Shown piece by piece: positions 1 through 6,714 of a DNA stretch of 10,186 nt; position 1 is the first letter of the stretch; each line of letters starts with the position of its first letter. The notes under the pieces are model-generated. The model saw only the letters and a list, made by a program, of their open reading frames with translations, had not been told where the DNA came from and did not search any database. The stretch is from Actinomycetes bacterium. Its GTDB lineage: Bacteria; Actinomycetota; Actinomycetes; JAHEKZ01. The translations under genes were made by a program, and so were the position numbers. The DNA is taken from assembly GCA_027117675.1 (NCBI GenBank), contig JAJAYM010000039.1, positions 1-10,186 on the forward strand. Reading direction: 5' to 3'.

Positions 1-88
1 AGTCGAGGCCACGCGTCACGAGTTCGTGGACGCCTGGCCGCGCGTTGCCCACGTTGGGTGGCGTACTTGGATGTCCGCTAAGCCATGA
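1..88 (+). CDS. 3' end of an unidentified protein (partial)
   Basis: Reading from base 2, the window opens with 28 codons ending at TGA 86-88. The end of the peptide is HVGWRTWMSAKP. The stop overlaps the ATG of the Nudix gene as ATGA, the usual coupling of adjacent genes in one operon, and this is the main reason for choosing this frame. A competing frame ends at TAA 79-81 but gives an Arg-rich peptide and no overlap. The fragment is too short to identify. A CHAD-domain or polyphosphate-related protein would fit the neighbourhood, but that is a guess from context only. Confidence 0.5.
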   Translation, partial: VEATRHEFVDAWPRVAHVGWRTWMSAKP

Positions 89-1011
89 GGCGGCCGCGCA
101 TCGTCGCTGCCGGGTGCCTAGTCACGCGGCAGGGGATCGACGGTACTGAAGTGCTGCTTGTCCACCGCCCGCGCTACAACGACTGGTCACTGCCGAAGGG
201 AAAGGCCGAAGATGGCGAGCATGTGACGCAAACCGCCGTCCGCGAAGTTCACGAGGAAACCGGACTTGTCGTGGTGCTTCGCCGTCCGCTCCCCATGCAG
301 ACATACCTAGTGGACGGCGTGCCGAAGGATGTCCACTACTGGCGCGCCCTCGTCGCGCAGGAGGCAGAGTTCGTTCCCAGTGACGAGGTCAACAAGATCA
401 GGTGGTTGTCGGTAGAGGAAGCTGCGCGTCGGGTCAGCCGACCCGACGACGCTCTGCTCGTCAATCTCGCCGACGAGCCGCCGGGCACTCCTTTCCTCGT
501 CCTCCGGCACGGCAACGCCGTCAAGCGCGTCGACTGGTCAGGTGACGCCGTCGATCGACCGCTGGACGCATCAGGCGCTGCTCAGGCCGATGTCCTGGTT
601 GGCCGCCTAATGGCCTACGGCGTTGAGCGCGTCCACTCCTCCGCTGCCCGGCGCTGCTCAGACACGGTCCGGCCCTACTCACTGGCGGCGGGCGTCCCAC
701 TCGCCGCGGAGCCGGCGTTGTCTGAGGCCGGGTATCGGTCGGCGCCCGATGCCGCTCTCGAGCGAGCCGGTGACCTCCTGGCCGACGGCTGGTGCACACA
801 CGAGGCAGCGGTGCTGTGCGGCCATCGCCCCTACCTTCCGGCGCTCGTCGACCATCTGGTCGAGCTCTGCCCAGGGGCACCATCGGCCGATCCGTGGGAC
901 CACCCACTGCCGGACACCATGCCCACGGCGTCCATGACGGTGCTGCACGTACACCAGGACGAACGGACTGGCCAGCCGGTGACGGTGGCCCTGGAGCACC
1001 ACCCCCGCTGA
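85..1011 (+). CDS. mutT1: Nudix hydrolase / histidine phosphatase fusion, MutT1-like
   Basis: This 308-residue protein has two domains. The N-terminal half is a Nudix hydrolase with a complete box (GX5EX7REUXEEXGU): G39, E45 and R53-E-V-H-E-E-T-G-L61. The C-terminal half (about 136-300) is a histidine phosphatase with the catalytic RHG at 141-143, a second conserved His in CGHRP (H247) and an SSAARRCSDT stretch between them. This arrangement matches mycobacterial MutT1, which hydrolyses 8-oxo-dGTP and 8-oxo-GTP to the diphosphates and cleaves diadenosine polyphosphates, cleaning the nucleotide pool in the cytoplasm. The ATG at 85 overlaps the stop of the preceding gene by 4 bp, so no separate promoter is needed. 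The exact substrate cannot be read from sequence. The family call is firm; the mutT1 symbol rests on domain architecture. Confidence 0.85.
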   Translation: MRRPRIVAAGCLVTRQGIDGTEVLLVHRPRYNDWSLPKGKAEDGEHVTQTAVREVHEETGLVVVLRRPLPMQTYLVDGVPKDVHYWRALVAQEAEFVPSDEVNKIRWLSVEEAARRVSRPDDALLVNLADEPPGTPFLVLRHGNAVKRVDWSGDAVDRPLDASGAAQADVLVGRLMAYGVERVHSSAARRCSDTVRPYSLAAGVPLAAEPALSEAGYRSAPDAALERAGDLLADGWCTHEAAVLCGHRPYLPALVDHLVELCPGAPSADPWDHPLPDTMPTASMTVLHVHQDERTGQPVTVALEHHPR

Positions 1012-1028
1012 CCCCGCCCCCTCCCGTT

Positions 1029-1202
1029 TCCAAGAACGACGCATTCACCCGCTCTGGTGACACAAACTCCGCATCCACGCTGTGGAAAACCGGTCGGTGG
1101 GCTGGATGTCGCGACGTGCCGAGGCTGGGCGCTGAGACATGCGACCCTCGCCATGAGTGCGGCGAATGTTGAGCCAATGCGGGTGAACGCGTCGTTCTTG
1201 GA
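1029..1202. repeat. Long inverted repeat between the Nudix gene and the pst operon
   Basis: The 24 bases at 1029-1052 match the reverse complement of 1179-1202 at 23 positions (core AAGAACGACGC(A/G)TTCACC). Weaker similarity continues inward, so 52-bp arms (1029-1080 and 1151-1202) match at 38 of 52 positions by my hand alignment, around a 70-bp centre. The left arm starts 17 bp after the Nudix stop codon. There is no transposase and no sizeable believable ORF inside. Its position just after a gene end suggests an mRNA 3'-end structure or a dispersed extragenic repeat. The rest of this 399-bp gap (1012-1410) holds the phosphate regulatory block and the pstS leader. Confidence 0.75.
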
Positions 1203-1248
1203 GCCAGAGGGGTGCCGGGCGGCTCGGGTGTTCATCGGACGCGCCGAT

Positions 1249-1358
1249 GTTCACCGTCCGTTCACCTTCAAGACGGTAATCGGTCACCGGCGCTTCCCAC
1301 ACTCGACAAGCGCGGGTCATAATCCGTTCACCTGCTGGCCCCTGGACGGTCATCGTCC
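1249..1358 (+). promoter_or_regulatory. PHO-box array upstream of pstS (PhoP-type operator)
   Basis: Eleven-base units beginning G(T/G)TCA(C/T) occur at 1249 (GTTCACCGTCC), 1260 (GTTCACCTTCA), 1282 (GGTCACCGGCG), 1315 (GGTCATAATCC), 1326 (GTTCACCTGCT) and 1348 (GGTCATCGTCC). All starts differ by multiples of 11, so the units lie on one helical face. The intervening slots (1271, 1293, 1304, 1337) are poor matches. Direct repeats of 11 bp with a GTTCACC core are the established PhoP-binding sites of the PhoR-PhoP system in Streptomyces. Here they precede pstS, the classic target. The inferred role is activation of the pst operon when phosphate is scarce. Units at 1315 and beyond may overlap or follow the transcription start. 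Confidence 0.82.
1318..1323 (+). promoter_or_regulatory. Possible -10 element of the pstS promoter
   Basis: CATAAT differs from the consensus TATAAT by one base and lies inside the PHO-box array. No good -35 hexamer is visible 16-19 bp upstream, but PHO-box promoters of actinobacteria often have the activator in place of a -35. The predicted transcript would start near 1330, giving a leader of roughly 80 nt before the pstS ATG. The unit at 1326 and the one at 1348 would then lie at or beyond the start, so the true start may be further downstream. This is a weak, single-motif prediction. Confidence 0.35.
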
Positions 1359-1410
1359 CTCCCTAGCGTCGCCTCGACAGCAGTCAGAAGTTCCCTCGAA
1401 CGGAAGGTCC

Positions 1411-2400
1411 ATGCACGTGAAGCGCACCCATCTGCGCCGGGTTATTGCACCGGCAGCAACAGTCGCGGCGTTGGCCCTGACCCTGGCCGCCTGCGGCGGC
1501 GACGACGGCACCACCGATGACACTGCTTCTGGACTCAGCGGTTCAGTGTTGATCGACGGATCGAGCACTGTCGGCCCGATGGCCGAGGTGGCCAACGAGT
1601 TATTCGGCGAGTCGAACCCGGACGTCAAGGTGACGGTCGGAGAGTCTGGTACCGGCGGTGGCTTCGAGAAGTTCTGCGCCGGCGAGACCGACATCAGCAC
1701 CGCCTCTCGTCCCATCGAGGAAGATGAGGCCGCAATCTGCGAGGAGAACGGCATCACCTTCCAGGAGCTGGTGATCGCCAACGATGCCCTCACCCTGGTG
1801 ATCAACCCAGACAACGACTGGGCTACCTGCCTCACCGTCGAGCAGCTCAAGACCATCTGGGAGCCGAAGGCCGAAGGCACGATCACCAACTGGAATCAGG
1901 TCGACCCGTCCTTCCCCAACGAAGAACTCACCCTCTTCGGTGCCGGTACGGACTCAGGAACCTTCGACTACTTCACCGATGCGATCAACGGCGAAGAAGG
2001 CGCGAGCCGCACCGACTACTCCCCGACCGAGAACGACAACAACACCGTGACTGGGGTCAAGGGAAGCGTCGGCGGACTCGGCTACTTCGGCTACTCGTAC
2101 TACGAGCAGAACAGCGACAGCCTGACCGCAGTGCAGGTCGACAACGGTGATGGCTGCGTGGCACCAAGCCCAGAGACGGTCGCCGACGGTACCTACCAAC
2201 CACTCTCACGAGAGCTGTACATGTACCCATCCATTGAGAGCGCTGCCGACAACGCCGCAGCCAAGGCATTTACCGAGTTCTTCGCCGAGAACGACGCCGA
2301 GATCGCAGAGGCTGCGCTGTTCATCGCCCTCAACGACGAGCAGAGTTCACTACTTGACTCCGAGTTGGCTGACTTCCAGTCCGCGGTGGACGCGGTCTGA
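1411..2400 (+). CDS. pstS: Phosphate-binding lipoprotein of the Pst ABC importer
   Basis: PstS captures inorganic phosphate outside the membrane and delivers it to the PstC-PstA channel. The 329-residue product has a lipoprotein signal: basic start MHVKRTHLRR, a hydrophobic stretch at 11-27 and the lipobox LAAC with lipidated Cys28, followed by an acidic linker. Ligand-binding motifs of the family are present: GSSTV (50-54), SGTGGGF (79-85), the Asp of GETDIS (D94) and GAGTDSGTF (177-185). Length and layout are normal. The frame is open upstream to 1057, but the start at ATG 1411 is preferred because GGAAGG precedes it at 1402-1407 and the signal peptide begins there. It is the first gene of pstSCAB and lies directly behind the PHO-box array. 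Recognition is secure. Confidence 0.95.
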   Translation: MHVKRTHLRRVIAPAATVAALALTLAACGGDDGTTDDTASGLSGSVLIDGSSTVGPMAEVANELFGESNPDVKVTVGESGTGGGFEKFCAGETDISTASRPIEEDEAAICEENGITFQELVIANDALTLVINPDNDWATCLTVEQLKTIWEPKAEGTITNWNQVDPSFPNEELTLFGAGTDSGTFDYFTDAINGEEGASRTDYSPTENDNNTVTGVKGSVGGLGYFGYSYYEQNSDSLTAVQVDNGDGCVAPSPETVADGTYQPLSRELYMYPSIESAADNAAAKAFTEFFAENDAEIAEAALFIALNDEQSSLLDSELADFQSAVDAV

Positions 2401-2402
2401 GC

Positions 2403-3368
2403 GTGAGCGCACCTCCGTCGACACTCGTCGACAAACACGCTGTTGCCGCAGGGGCCGAAGGGTTCCTGCGGCAACAGCGTGCGCGGAACGGCGAGAAGGC
2501 AGTCTTCGTCGTTCTGTTGCTCGCAGCGTTGGTGTCGGTGGCTACCACGGTGGGCATCGTCATTTCGCTCTTCGTTCCTGCCTTTCAATTCTTCGATGAA
2601 GTCCCGATTACCGACTTTCTGTTCGGCGCCAACTGGAGCCCCACCTTCGCCAACCCACAGTTCGGCGTCTGGCCTCTGATCGTCGGAACACTGCTGATAA
2701 CCGTCATTGCCAGCACCGTCGCCTTACCACTTGGGCTCGGCTCCGCCGTCTACCTCTCGGAGTACGCTAAGGACCGTGAGCGCCGGGCCCTCAAGCCTGC
2801 ACTTGAAGTTCTGGCCGGCATCCCCACTGTGATCTACGGCTTCTTCGCGCTCACGCTGGTGACGCCGTTGCTCCGCTGGATCATCCCCGGTGACGGCGAA
2901 GTGCCGCAGATTTACAACGCCCTTTCCGCCGGCCTCGTCATGGGAATCATGATCATCCCCACCATCGCCTCACTCTCCGAGGACGCGATGTCGGCCGTAC
3001 CCAGCGGACTACGCCAGGGTGCGTTTGCGCTTGGCAGCAACCGGCGCCAGGTATCCACCCGCGTCGTCGTTCCGGCTGCACTCTCGGGGATCACGGCCGC
3101 CTTCGTCCTGGGAATTTCACGCGCCATAGGCGAAACCATGATCGTCGTCATGGCAGCCGGCCTACAACCGAACACCTCATGGAACCCGCTTGAGATCCAC
3201 CAAACGATGACGGCCTTCATCGCCGCAACGGCAGCCGGTGACATCGCAACAGGAACGGTGGTCTACAAGACGATCTTCGCTGTCGGTGCACTGCTTTTCG
3301 TTATGACCTTCGTCATGAACATGATCAGCATCCGTCTGGTGCGCAAGTACCGCGAGGTGTACGAGTGA
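2403..3368 (+). CDS. pstC: Phosphate ABC transporter permease PstC
   Basis: PstC is one of the two membrane subunits that form the phosphate channel. The 321-residue protein has a soluble N-terminus of about 35 residues, a first membrane helix near 36-60 (FVVLLLAALVSVATTVGIVI) and several further helices, consistent with six in total. The EAA-type loop that docks on the ATPase is visible in SAVPSGLRQGAFALGSNRR. The GTG start at 2403 lies two bases after the pstS stop, so translation is probably coupled to pstS; GGTGGA at 2385-2390 is a distant, weak ribosome site. No ATG or GTG occurs between the hairpin at codons 12-27 and helix 1, so the hairpin must be translated. The gene overlaps pstA by GTGA. 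Confidence 0.93.
   Translation: MSAPPSTLVDKHAVAAGAEGFLRQQRARNGEKAVFVVLLLAALVSVATTVGIVISLFVPAFQFFDEVPITDFLFGANWSPTFANPQFGVWPLIVGTLLITVIASTVALPLGLGSAVYLSEYAKDRERRALKPALEVLAGIPTVIYGFFALTLVTPLLRWIIPGDGEVPQIYNALSAGLVMGIMIIPTIASLSEDAMSAVPSGLRQGAFALGSNRRQVSTRVVVPAALSGITAAFVLGISRAIGETMIVVMAAGLQPNTSWNPLEIHQTMTAFIAATAAGDIATGTVVYKTIFAVGALLFVMTFVMNMISIRLVRKYREVYE
2436..2481 (+). promoter_or_regulatory. Strong RNA hairpin inside the 5' coding region of pstC
   Basis: CACGCTGTTGCCGCAGG (2436-2452) is the exact reverse complement of 2465-2481. Inside it, two G-U pairs and two C-G pairs close a GAAG tetraloop (2457-2460), giving a stem of 21 pairs with no bulge. It starts 36 nt after the pstS stop and covers pstC codons 12-27. 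No U-run follows, so it is not a standard intrinsic terminator. Hairpins just after the binding-protein gene of ABC-importer operons are known to protect the upstream mRNA and reduce downstream expression. I infer that role here: more PstS than PstC/PstA/PstB. Confidence 0.75.
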
Positions 3369-4270
3369 CGATCACCGCGCCTCCGACCTCGCCCCCATCG
3401 CCCGTGGATCCACCCCTGCTGAAGGCCACGGGCGAACCGCTTCGCGAGCGGGCCTTCAAATGGATGCTCTGGTTCTGTATGGCGGTCGGCCTCATCACTC
3501 TGGTCGTTCTGATCACCTACGTTCTGATCAAAGGCTGGGGCCGTCTCGACTCGCGGCTCATCCAGAACATGCCGTCATCGGTCCTCCCTGAGACGGCGGG
3601 AGCTCAGTCGGCGATCACCGGAACGCTGTGGCTGATGACGTTCACCGCGATCTGGTCGCTGCCGACCGGCATTCTGGCCGCCATCTACCTCGAGGAGTAC
3701 GCCGACCCCAACCGTTGGTACAACCGCGCGATCGAGATCAACGTCCTCAACCTCGCTGCCGTCCCGTCGATCGTCTTCGGCATTCTCGGTCTCGCCTTCA
3801 TCTCGCGCGGCCTTGGCTTCGGTCCAACGGTCCTGACCGGATCGATCACCCTCGCCTTGCTTGTCCTCCCCATTGTCGTGATCGCCAGTCGCGAGGCCAT
3901 CCGAGCTGTCCCGCAGTCGATCCGAGCCGGATCCCTTGCGCTCGGTGCCACCCATTGGCAGACCATCTATCGGCAGGTGCTGCCAGCCGCGATCCCAGGC
4001 ATCGCCACCGGCGCCATCCTGGCCCTATCCCGCGCCATCGGTGAGGCCGCGCCGCTACTGATGTTGGGCGTCTCGTTCGTGCGTTTCAACCCCGACGGCC
4101 TGATGAGCACTTTCACCGCCCTCCCGGTGCAGATCTACAACTGGACCACCGAGGCGAGGCCGGAGTACACCGATCTCGCAGCTGCGGCCAGCGTCGTGCT
4201 GCTGGTTTTACTCCTGGCCATGAACTCGGTCGCCATCTACATCCGCAACAAGACCCAGAGGCGGTGGTAG
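3365..4270 (+). CDS. pstA: Phosphate ABC transporter permease PstA
   Basis: PstA is the second membrane subunit of the phosphate channel and pairs with PstC. The 301-residue product begins with a Pro/Thr-rich cytoplasmic segment and a first helix at about 35-58 (MLWFCMAVGLITLVVLITYV). The family loop EAIRAVPQSIRAGSLALGAT, which contacts PstB, is followed by LPAAIPGIATGAILALSRAIGEAAPLL. Six helices are expected, and the hydrophobic segments agree. The GTG start at 3365 shares GTGA with the pstC stop, so the two subunits are probably made in equal amounts by coupled translation. pstB begins four bases after the stop. Nothing is missing compared with the family. Confidence 0.94.
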   Translation: MTITAPPTSPPSPVDPPLLKATGEPLRERAFKWMLWFCMAVGLITLVVLITYVLIKGWGRLDSRLIQNMPSSVLPETAGAQSAITGTLWLMTFTAIWSLPTGILAAIYLEEYADPNRWYNRAIEINVLNLAAVPSIVFGILGLAFISRGLGFGPTVLTGSITLALLVLPIVVIASREAIRAVPQSIRAGSLALGATHWQTIYRQVLPAAIPGIATGAILALSRAIGEAAPLLMLGVSFVRFNPDGLMSTFTALPVQIYNWTTEARPEYTDLAAAASVVLLVLLLAMNSVAIYIRNKTQRRW

Positions 4271-4274
4271 CTCA

Positions 4275-5234
4275 ATGAGCGACCCGAACGGCTCCCCGAG
4301 CCCCCCAGCAACCAGTAGCGTGTTCACCACCGGCACACGTATTCGCGTCCACGAGTCGCCAGCAGGAGCCATGACCGAGTCAACACCTGATCAGCCCGTC
4401 TCCGTCGCTTCTGCGTCCGCTGGTGTGTCTGACGGCGAGGACGCAGACCGTGCGTATGAGTCGGTGATCACGACGCGTGACCTCTCGGTCTTCTACGGCA
4501 GCTACCAGGCTGTCCGCGAAGTCGACATGAACTTCGGCAAGAACCGAATCACCGCGATGATCGGCCCGTCCGGCTGCGGCAAGTCGACGGTCCTGCGCTG
4601 CTTCAACCGAATGAATGACCTCATCGCCGGAGCTCGCGTCGAAGGAACCATCACGTACCACGGACAAGACGTGTACGCCCCTGATGTCGACACCATCGAG
4701 GTGCGTCGCCGCGTCGGCATGGTGTTCCAGAAGCCCAACCCCTTTCCGAAGTCGATCTACGACAACGTCGCCTACGGCCCCAGAGTCAACGGTTGGAAGG
4801 TGCAATCGATGGACGACGTCGTCGAGGAAGCCTTGACCCGCGCGGCTCTCTGGGACGAGGTCAAGGACAAGCTGAAAGAAAGTGCGCTCGCGCTGTCGGG
4901 CGGACAGCAGCAGCGTCTCTGCATCGCGCGGTGCATCGCCGTGCAGCCCGACGTGATCTTGATGGACGAGCCCTGCGCCTCACTCGACCCCATCGCCACG
5001 TCGAAGATCGAAGACCTCATGCGAGAACTCGCCGACGACTACACGATCATCATCGTGACGCACAACATGCAGCAAGCCGCGCGCGTCTCCGATCGCACCG
5101 CCTTCTTCACCGCTGACGTCGACGATGACGGCGTCCGCCATGGTCGCCTCGTTGAGATGGACTGGACCAAGAAGATCTTCACCAACCCATCCGACCCACG
5201 CACCGAGGGTTACATCTCCGGTCGCTTCGGCTGA
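4275..5234 (+). CDS. pstB: Phosphate ABC transporter ATP-binding protein PstB
   Basis: PstB is the cytoplasmic ATPase that powers phosphate import. The 319-residue protein has Walker A GPSGCGKST (97-105), signature LSGGQQQR (207-214), Walker B VILMDEP (227-233, catalytic E232) and the switch His in IIIVTHNMQQ. QKPNPFPKSIYDNVAYG is typical of PstB. The ABC domain begins near residue 64, so the start at ATG 4275 gives about 60 extra residues rich in Ser, Pro, Ala and Asp. GGTGG at 4263-4267 supports this start. ATG 4371, behind AGGAG but with only two bases between, would give 287 residues. The 3' end overlaps the convergent membrane-protein gene by 25 bp. No phoU follows. Confidence 0.94.
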   Translation: MSDPNGSPSPPATSSVFTTGTRIRVHESPAGAMTESTPDQPVSVASASAGVSDGEDADRAYESVITTRDLSVFYGSYQAVREVDMNFGKNRITAMIGPSGCGKSTVLRCFNRMNDLIAGARVEGTITYHGQDVYAPDVDTIEVRRRVGMVFQKPNPFPKSIYDNVAYGPRVNGWKVQSMDDVVEEALTRAALWDEVKDKLKESALALSGGQQQRLCIARCIAVQPDVILMDEPCASLDPIATSKIEDLMRELADDYTIIIVTHNMQQAARVSDRTAFFTADVDDDGVRHGRLVEMDWTKKIFTNPSDPRTEGYISGRFG

Positions 5235-5665
5235 TCACCGTCGGCAAGTCGCGGAGCGTGTGCCGCTGAGCCGATGGCTGCGACCAGCGTTGGAACCGCT
5301 ACCACCGTTGTGAGATCGGGCGCCAGCAACCCGATGCTCTCGGTGAGGTACTCCCACACTGTGAAGAACAGAACCGGAAGTCCGCCAGCGATACTGCCGA
5401 GGATTCGCTGAGAACTAACTCGGCGAGCCATTGGAACGATTGCCGCCATTGACGCTCCGGCGATGACACCGAGGAGTAGCCCAAGTCCCGCGCCCACTCC
5501 CACGAAGAGAACCAGGCCGAAGAGCGACAACGCCGCGCCGCCGAGAACTGACGTGAAAATCGACAACGCCGCGATCATGATGAAGTACAAGGTTCCAGCG
5601 GCAAGCCCGAACGGCGCCGTCGTCCGCCATGCACGCCACACCCGGCGCGGAAATCCTGTCGTCAT
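5210..5665 (-). CDS. Small membrane protein of unknown function
   Basis: I do not recognise this 151-residue protein. It starts with a short basic segment (MTTGFPRRVWRAWR) and has hydrophobic stretches at about 18-40, 46-78 (Gly-rich, long enough for one or two helices), 87-106 and 116-136. This makes it an integral membrane protein with about four helices and a short polar tail. The frame is open further upstream, but that part lies over the zinc-finger gene in a Pro/Ser/Arg-rich reading typical of a shadow frame, so ATG 5665 is chosen. It starts 22 bp after the stop of the upstream zinc-finger gene, so the two are probably co-transcribed. No good ribosome site is visible. Its end overlaps pstB convergently. 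Confidence 0.65.
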   Translation of the reverse strand: MTTGFPRRVWRAWRTTAPFGLAAGTLYFIMIAALSIFTSVLGGAALSLFGLVLFVGVGAGLGLLLGVIAGASMAAIVPMARRVSSQRILGSIAGGLPVLFFTVWEYLTESIGLLAPDLTTVVAVPTLVAAIGSAAHAPRLADGDQPKRPEM

Positions 5666-5687
5666 CGGGGCCGGCTCAGCGTTCGAA

Positions 5688-6005
5688 TCAGGCGCAGTCG
5701 ACGCAGTGGGTGGACCAGAACCGTGCCTCGAGTCTGGCGGCGGCGATCGGCTTCCCACAGGTATCGCAGACGCCGTAGGTGCCGTCGAGCACCTTGGCCT
5801 CGGCACGTTCGATCTCCGCAAGCGTGACTTGGAGGCCGTCGTGCGCAGCGACTTGGGTGATCCGCTCGACGGCGATGCTGGTGCCGTCACCGATCCGCTT
5901 GCCGAATGAGATACCGACCGTGTCGGCTGCCGGCGCAGCGAGCTGGTCGAGCTCGGCCGTCACTTCGGCGCGCTTCGCACGCAGTTGGGTCAGCGGATCG
6001 GTCAC
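5688..6005 (-). CDS. TraR/DksA-family C4 zinc-finger protein
   Basis: The 105-residue product has a helical N-terminal part (TQLRAKRAEVTAELDQL) and a C-terminal zinc finger, C80-X2-C83-X17-C101-X2-C104, set in YGVCDTCGKPI...CVDCA. This spacing is that of DksA/TraR proteins, which bind RNA polymerase in its secondary channel and alter initiation. It is shorter than E. coli DksA (about 150 residues), and I see no DxxDxA tip motif, so a DksA-like function with ppGpp is not assured. GTG 6005 is preferred because it follows a well-placed -10 motif and begins at the helix. An upstream ATG at 6074 would add 23 Arg/His/Gly-rich residues. Specific target unknown. Confidence 0.8.
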   Translation of the reverse strand: MTDPLTQLRAKRAEVTAELDQLAAPAADTVGISFGKRIGDGTSIAVERITQVAAHDGLQVTLAEIERAEAKVLDGTYGVCDTCGKPIAAARLEARFWSTHCVDCA

Positions 6006-6011
6006 AAAGTG

Positions 6012-6017
6012 ACGGTA
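6012..6017 (-). promoter_or_regulatory. Predicted -10 box for a leaderless zinc-finger transcript
   Basis: On the minus strand TACCGT fits the actinobacterial -10 pattern TANNNT. Six bases (CACTTT) separate it from GTG 6005, so transcription would begin at the first base of the start codon. There is no ribosome site at normal spacing (the only AAGG is about 12 nt from the GTG). Leaderless mRNAs of this form are common in actinobacteria. A short palindrome, GTCAC-AAA-GTGAC (6001-6013), overlaps the start and the -10 and could be an operator or chance. Confidence 0.45.
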
Positions 6018-6098
6018 CCTTAGGGCATACCGGGCCCGGTGGTGCTGCACCCACCCTCCGGCGCCTAGGCTCACACTTACACCGAGCTAGGGAGTCCC

Positions 6099-6707
6099 AT
6101 GCGTTCGCTTCGCACCAGTGCCGCCGTCCTTGTCGCTTCGTTGGCCGTCGTGCTGACCGGTTGCGGTGGCGATGAAGCCGACCCAGCCGCCGGAGACACC
6201 ACGCCGACTGCGGAGAGCTCGACGACTCCTGAGGCCACTCCCGACGACTCGGCGTCGACAACACCGGACGAGACTGAGACCACCGACGCAGCTAACGTCG
6301 GCGCCTTCCCCGAGGTTGAGGGCTTCACGTACACCGAGCTTCCCGGTGCCGCCTTCAAGAGTCTGAACGCGACGCTGAAGGGCACCCCACAGATTGAAGG
6401 GGTGGAGGCCAAACTCGTCGAGAAGAACGGGGATGAAGCCGGCCTCGTGATGCGCATGGCTATCGACCCAGCGGCAGCGAGCACGGCCGGCTTCGAGGAG
6501 GGCTTCTTGCCGGGGTTCGCTGGCGGGTTCGCCGGAACCGATGCCGCCCCCAAGTACGAGGACATCAACGGGACCAAGGTCGTCACGATCGGCAGCCCAG
6601 ACGCAAACGGAACCGCCTACGCCTGGCTCGAGGGTTCGCTCGCCACAATTATTGTCTTCCAGGATGCCGGCGACGCCGAAGAGTTCGCGCAAGGAGCCCT
6701 CGCCTAA
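6099..6707 (+). CDS. Secreted lipoprotein of unknown function
   Basis: The 202-residue product has a lipoprotein signal: MRSLR, a hydrophobic core and the lipobox LTGC with Cys22. A linker of about 45 residues rich in Thr, Ser, Pro, Glu and Asp follows (about 23-67), and then a folded domain of about 135 residues starting GAFPEVEGFTYTELPG. The domain has a Gly/Phe-rich stretch (GFLPGFAGGFAG) and no catalytic motif I recognise. It is probably anchored outside the membrane, with the linker spanning the cell wall. AGGGAG at 6089-6094 supports ATG 6099; TAGGCT at 6066-6071 could be a -10. The gene is divergent from the zinc-finger gene across 93 bp. A long inverted repeat starts seven bases after its stop. 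Confidence 0.8.
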   Translation: MRSLRTSAAVLVASLAVVLTGCGGDEADPAAGDTTPTAESSTTPEATPDDSASTTPDETETTDAANVGAFPEVEGFTYTELPGAAFKSLNATLKGTPQIEGVEAKLVEKNGDEAGLVMRMAIDPAAASTAGFEEGFLPGFAGGFAGTDAAPKYEDINGTKVVTIGSPDANGTAYAWLEGSLATIIVFQDAGDAEEFAQGALA

Positions 6708-6714
6708 CCCCTTC

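Noticed and set aside
521..1177. 218-codon minus-strand ORF opposite the Nudix gene
   Set aside because: Pro/Arg/Gly-rich shadow reading with no motif; the plus strand holds a complete two-domain enzyme.
1057..1410. Upstream extension of the pstS reading frame
   Set aside because: The frame is open but runs through the inverted repeat and PHO boxes, and the lipoprotein signal starts at ATG 1411 behind a good ribosome site.
2436..2481. Intrinsic terminator after pstS
   Set aside because: The hairpin is strong but no U-run follows and it lies inside pstC, so a plain terminator does not fit.
4322..4332. Isolated GTTCACC as a PHO box within pstB
   Set aside because: A single unit without an 11-bp partner is expected by chance in a window of this size.
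5666..5890. N-terminal extension of the membrane protein to 226 residues
   Set aside because: It lies wholly over the zinc-finger gene and the start beyond it, with shadow-frame composition.
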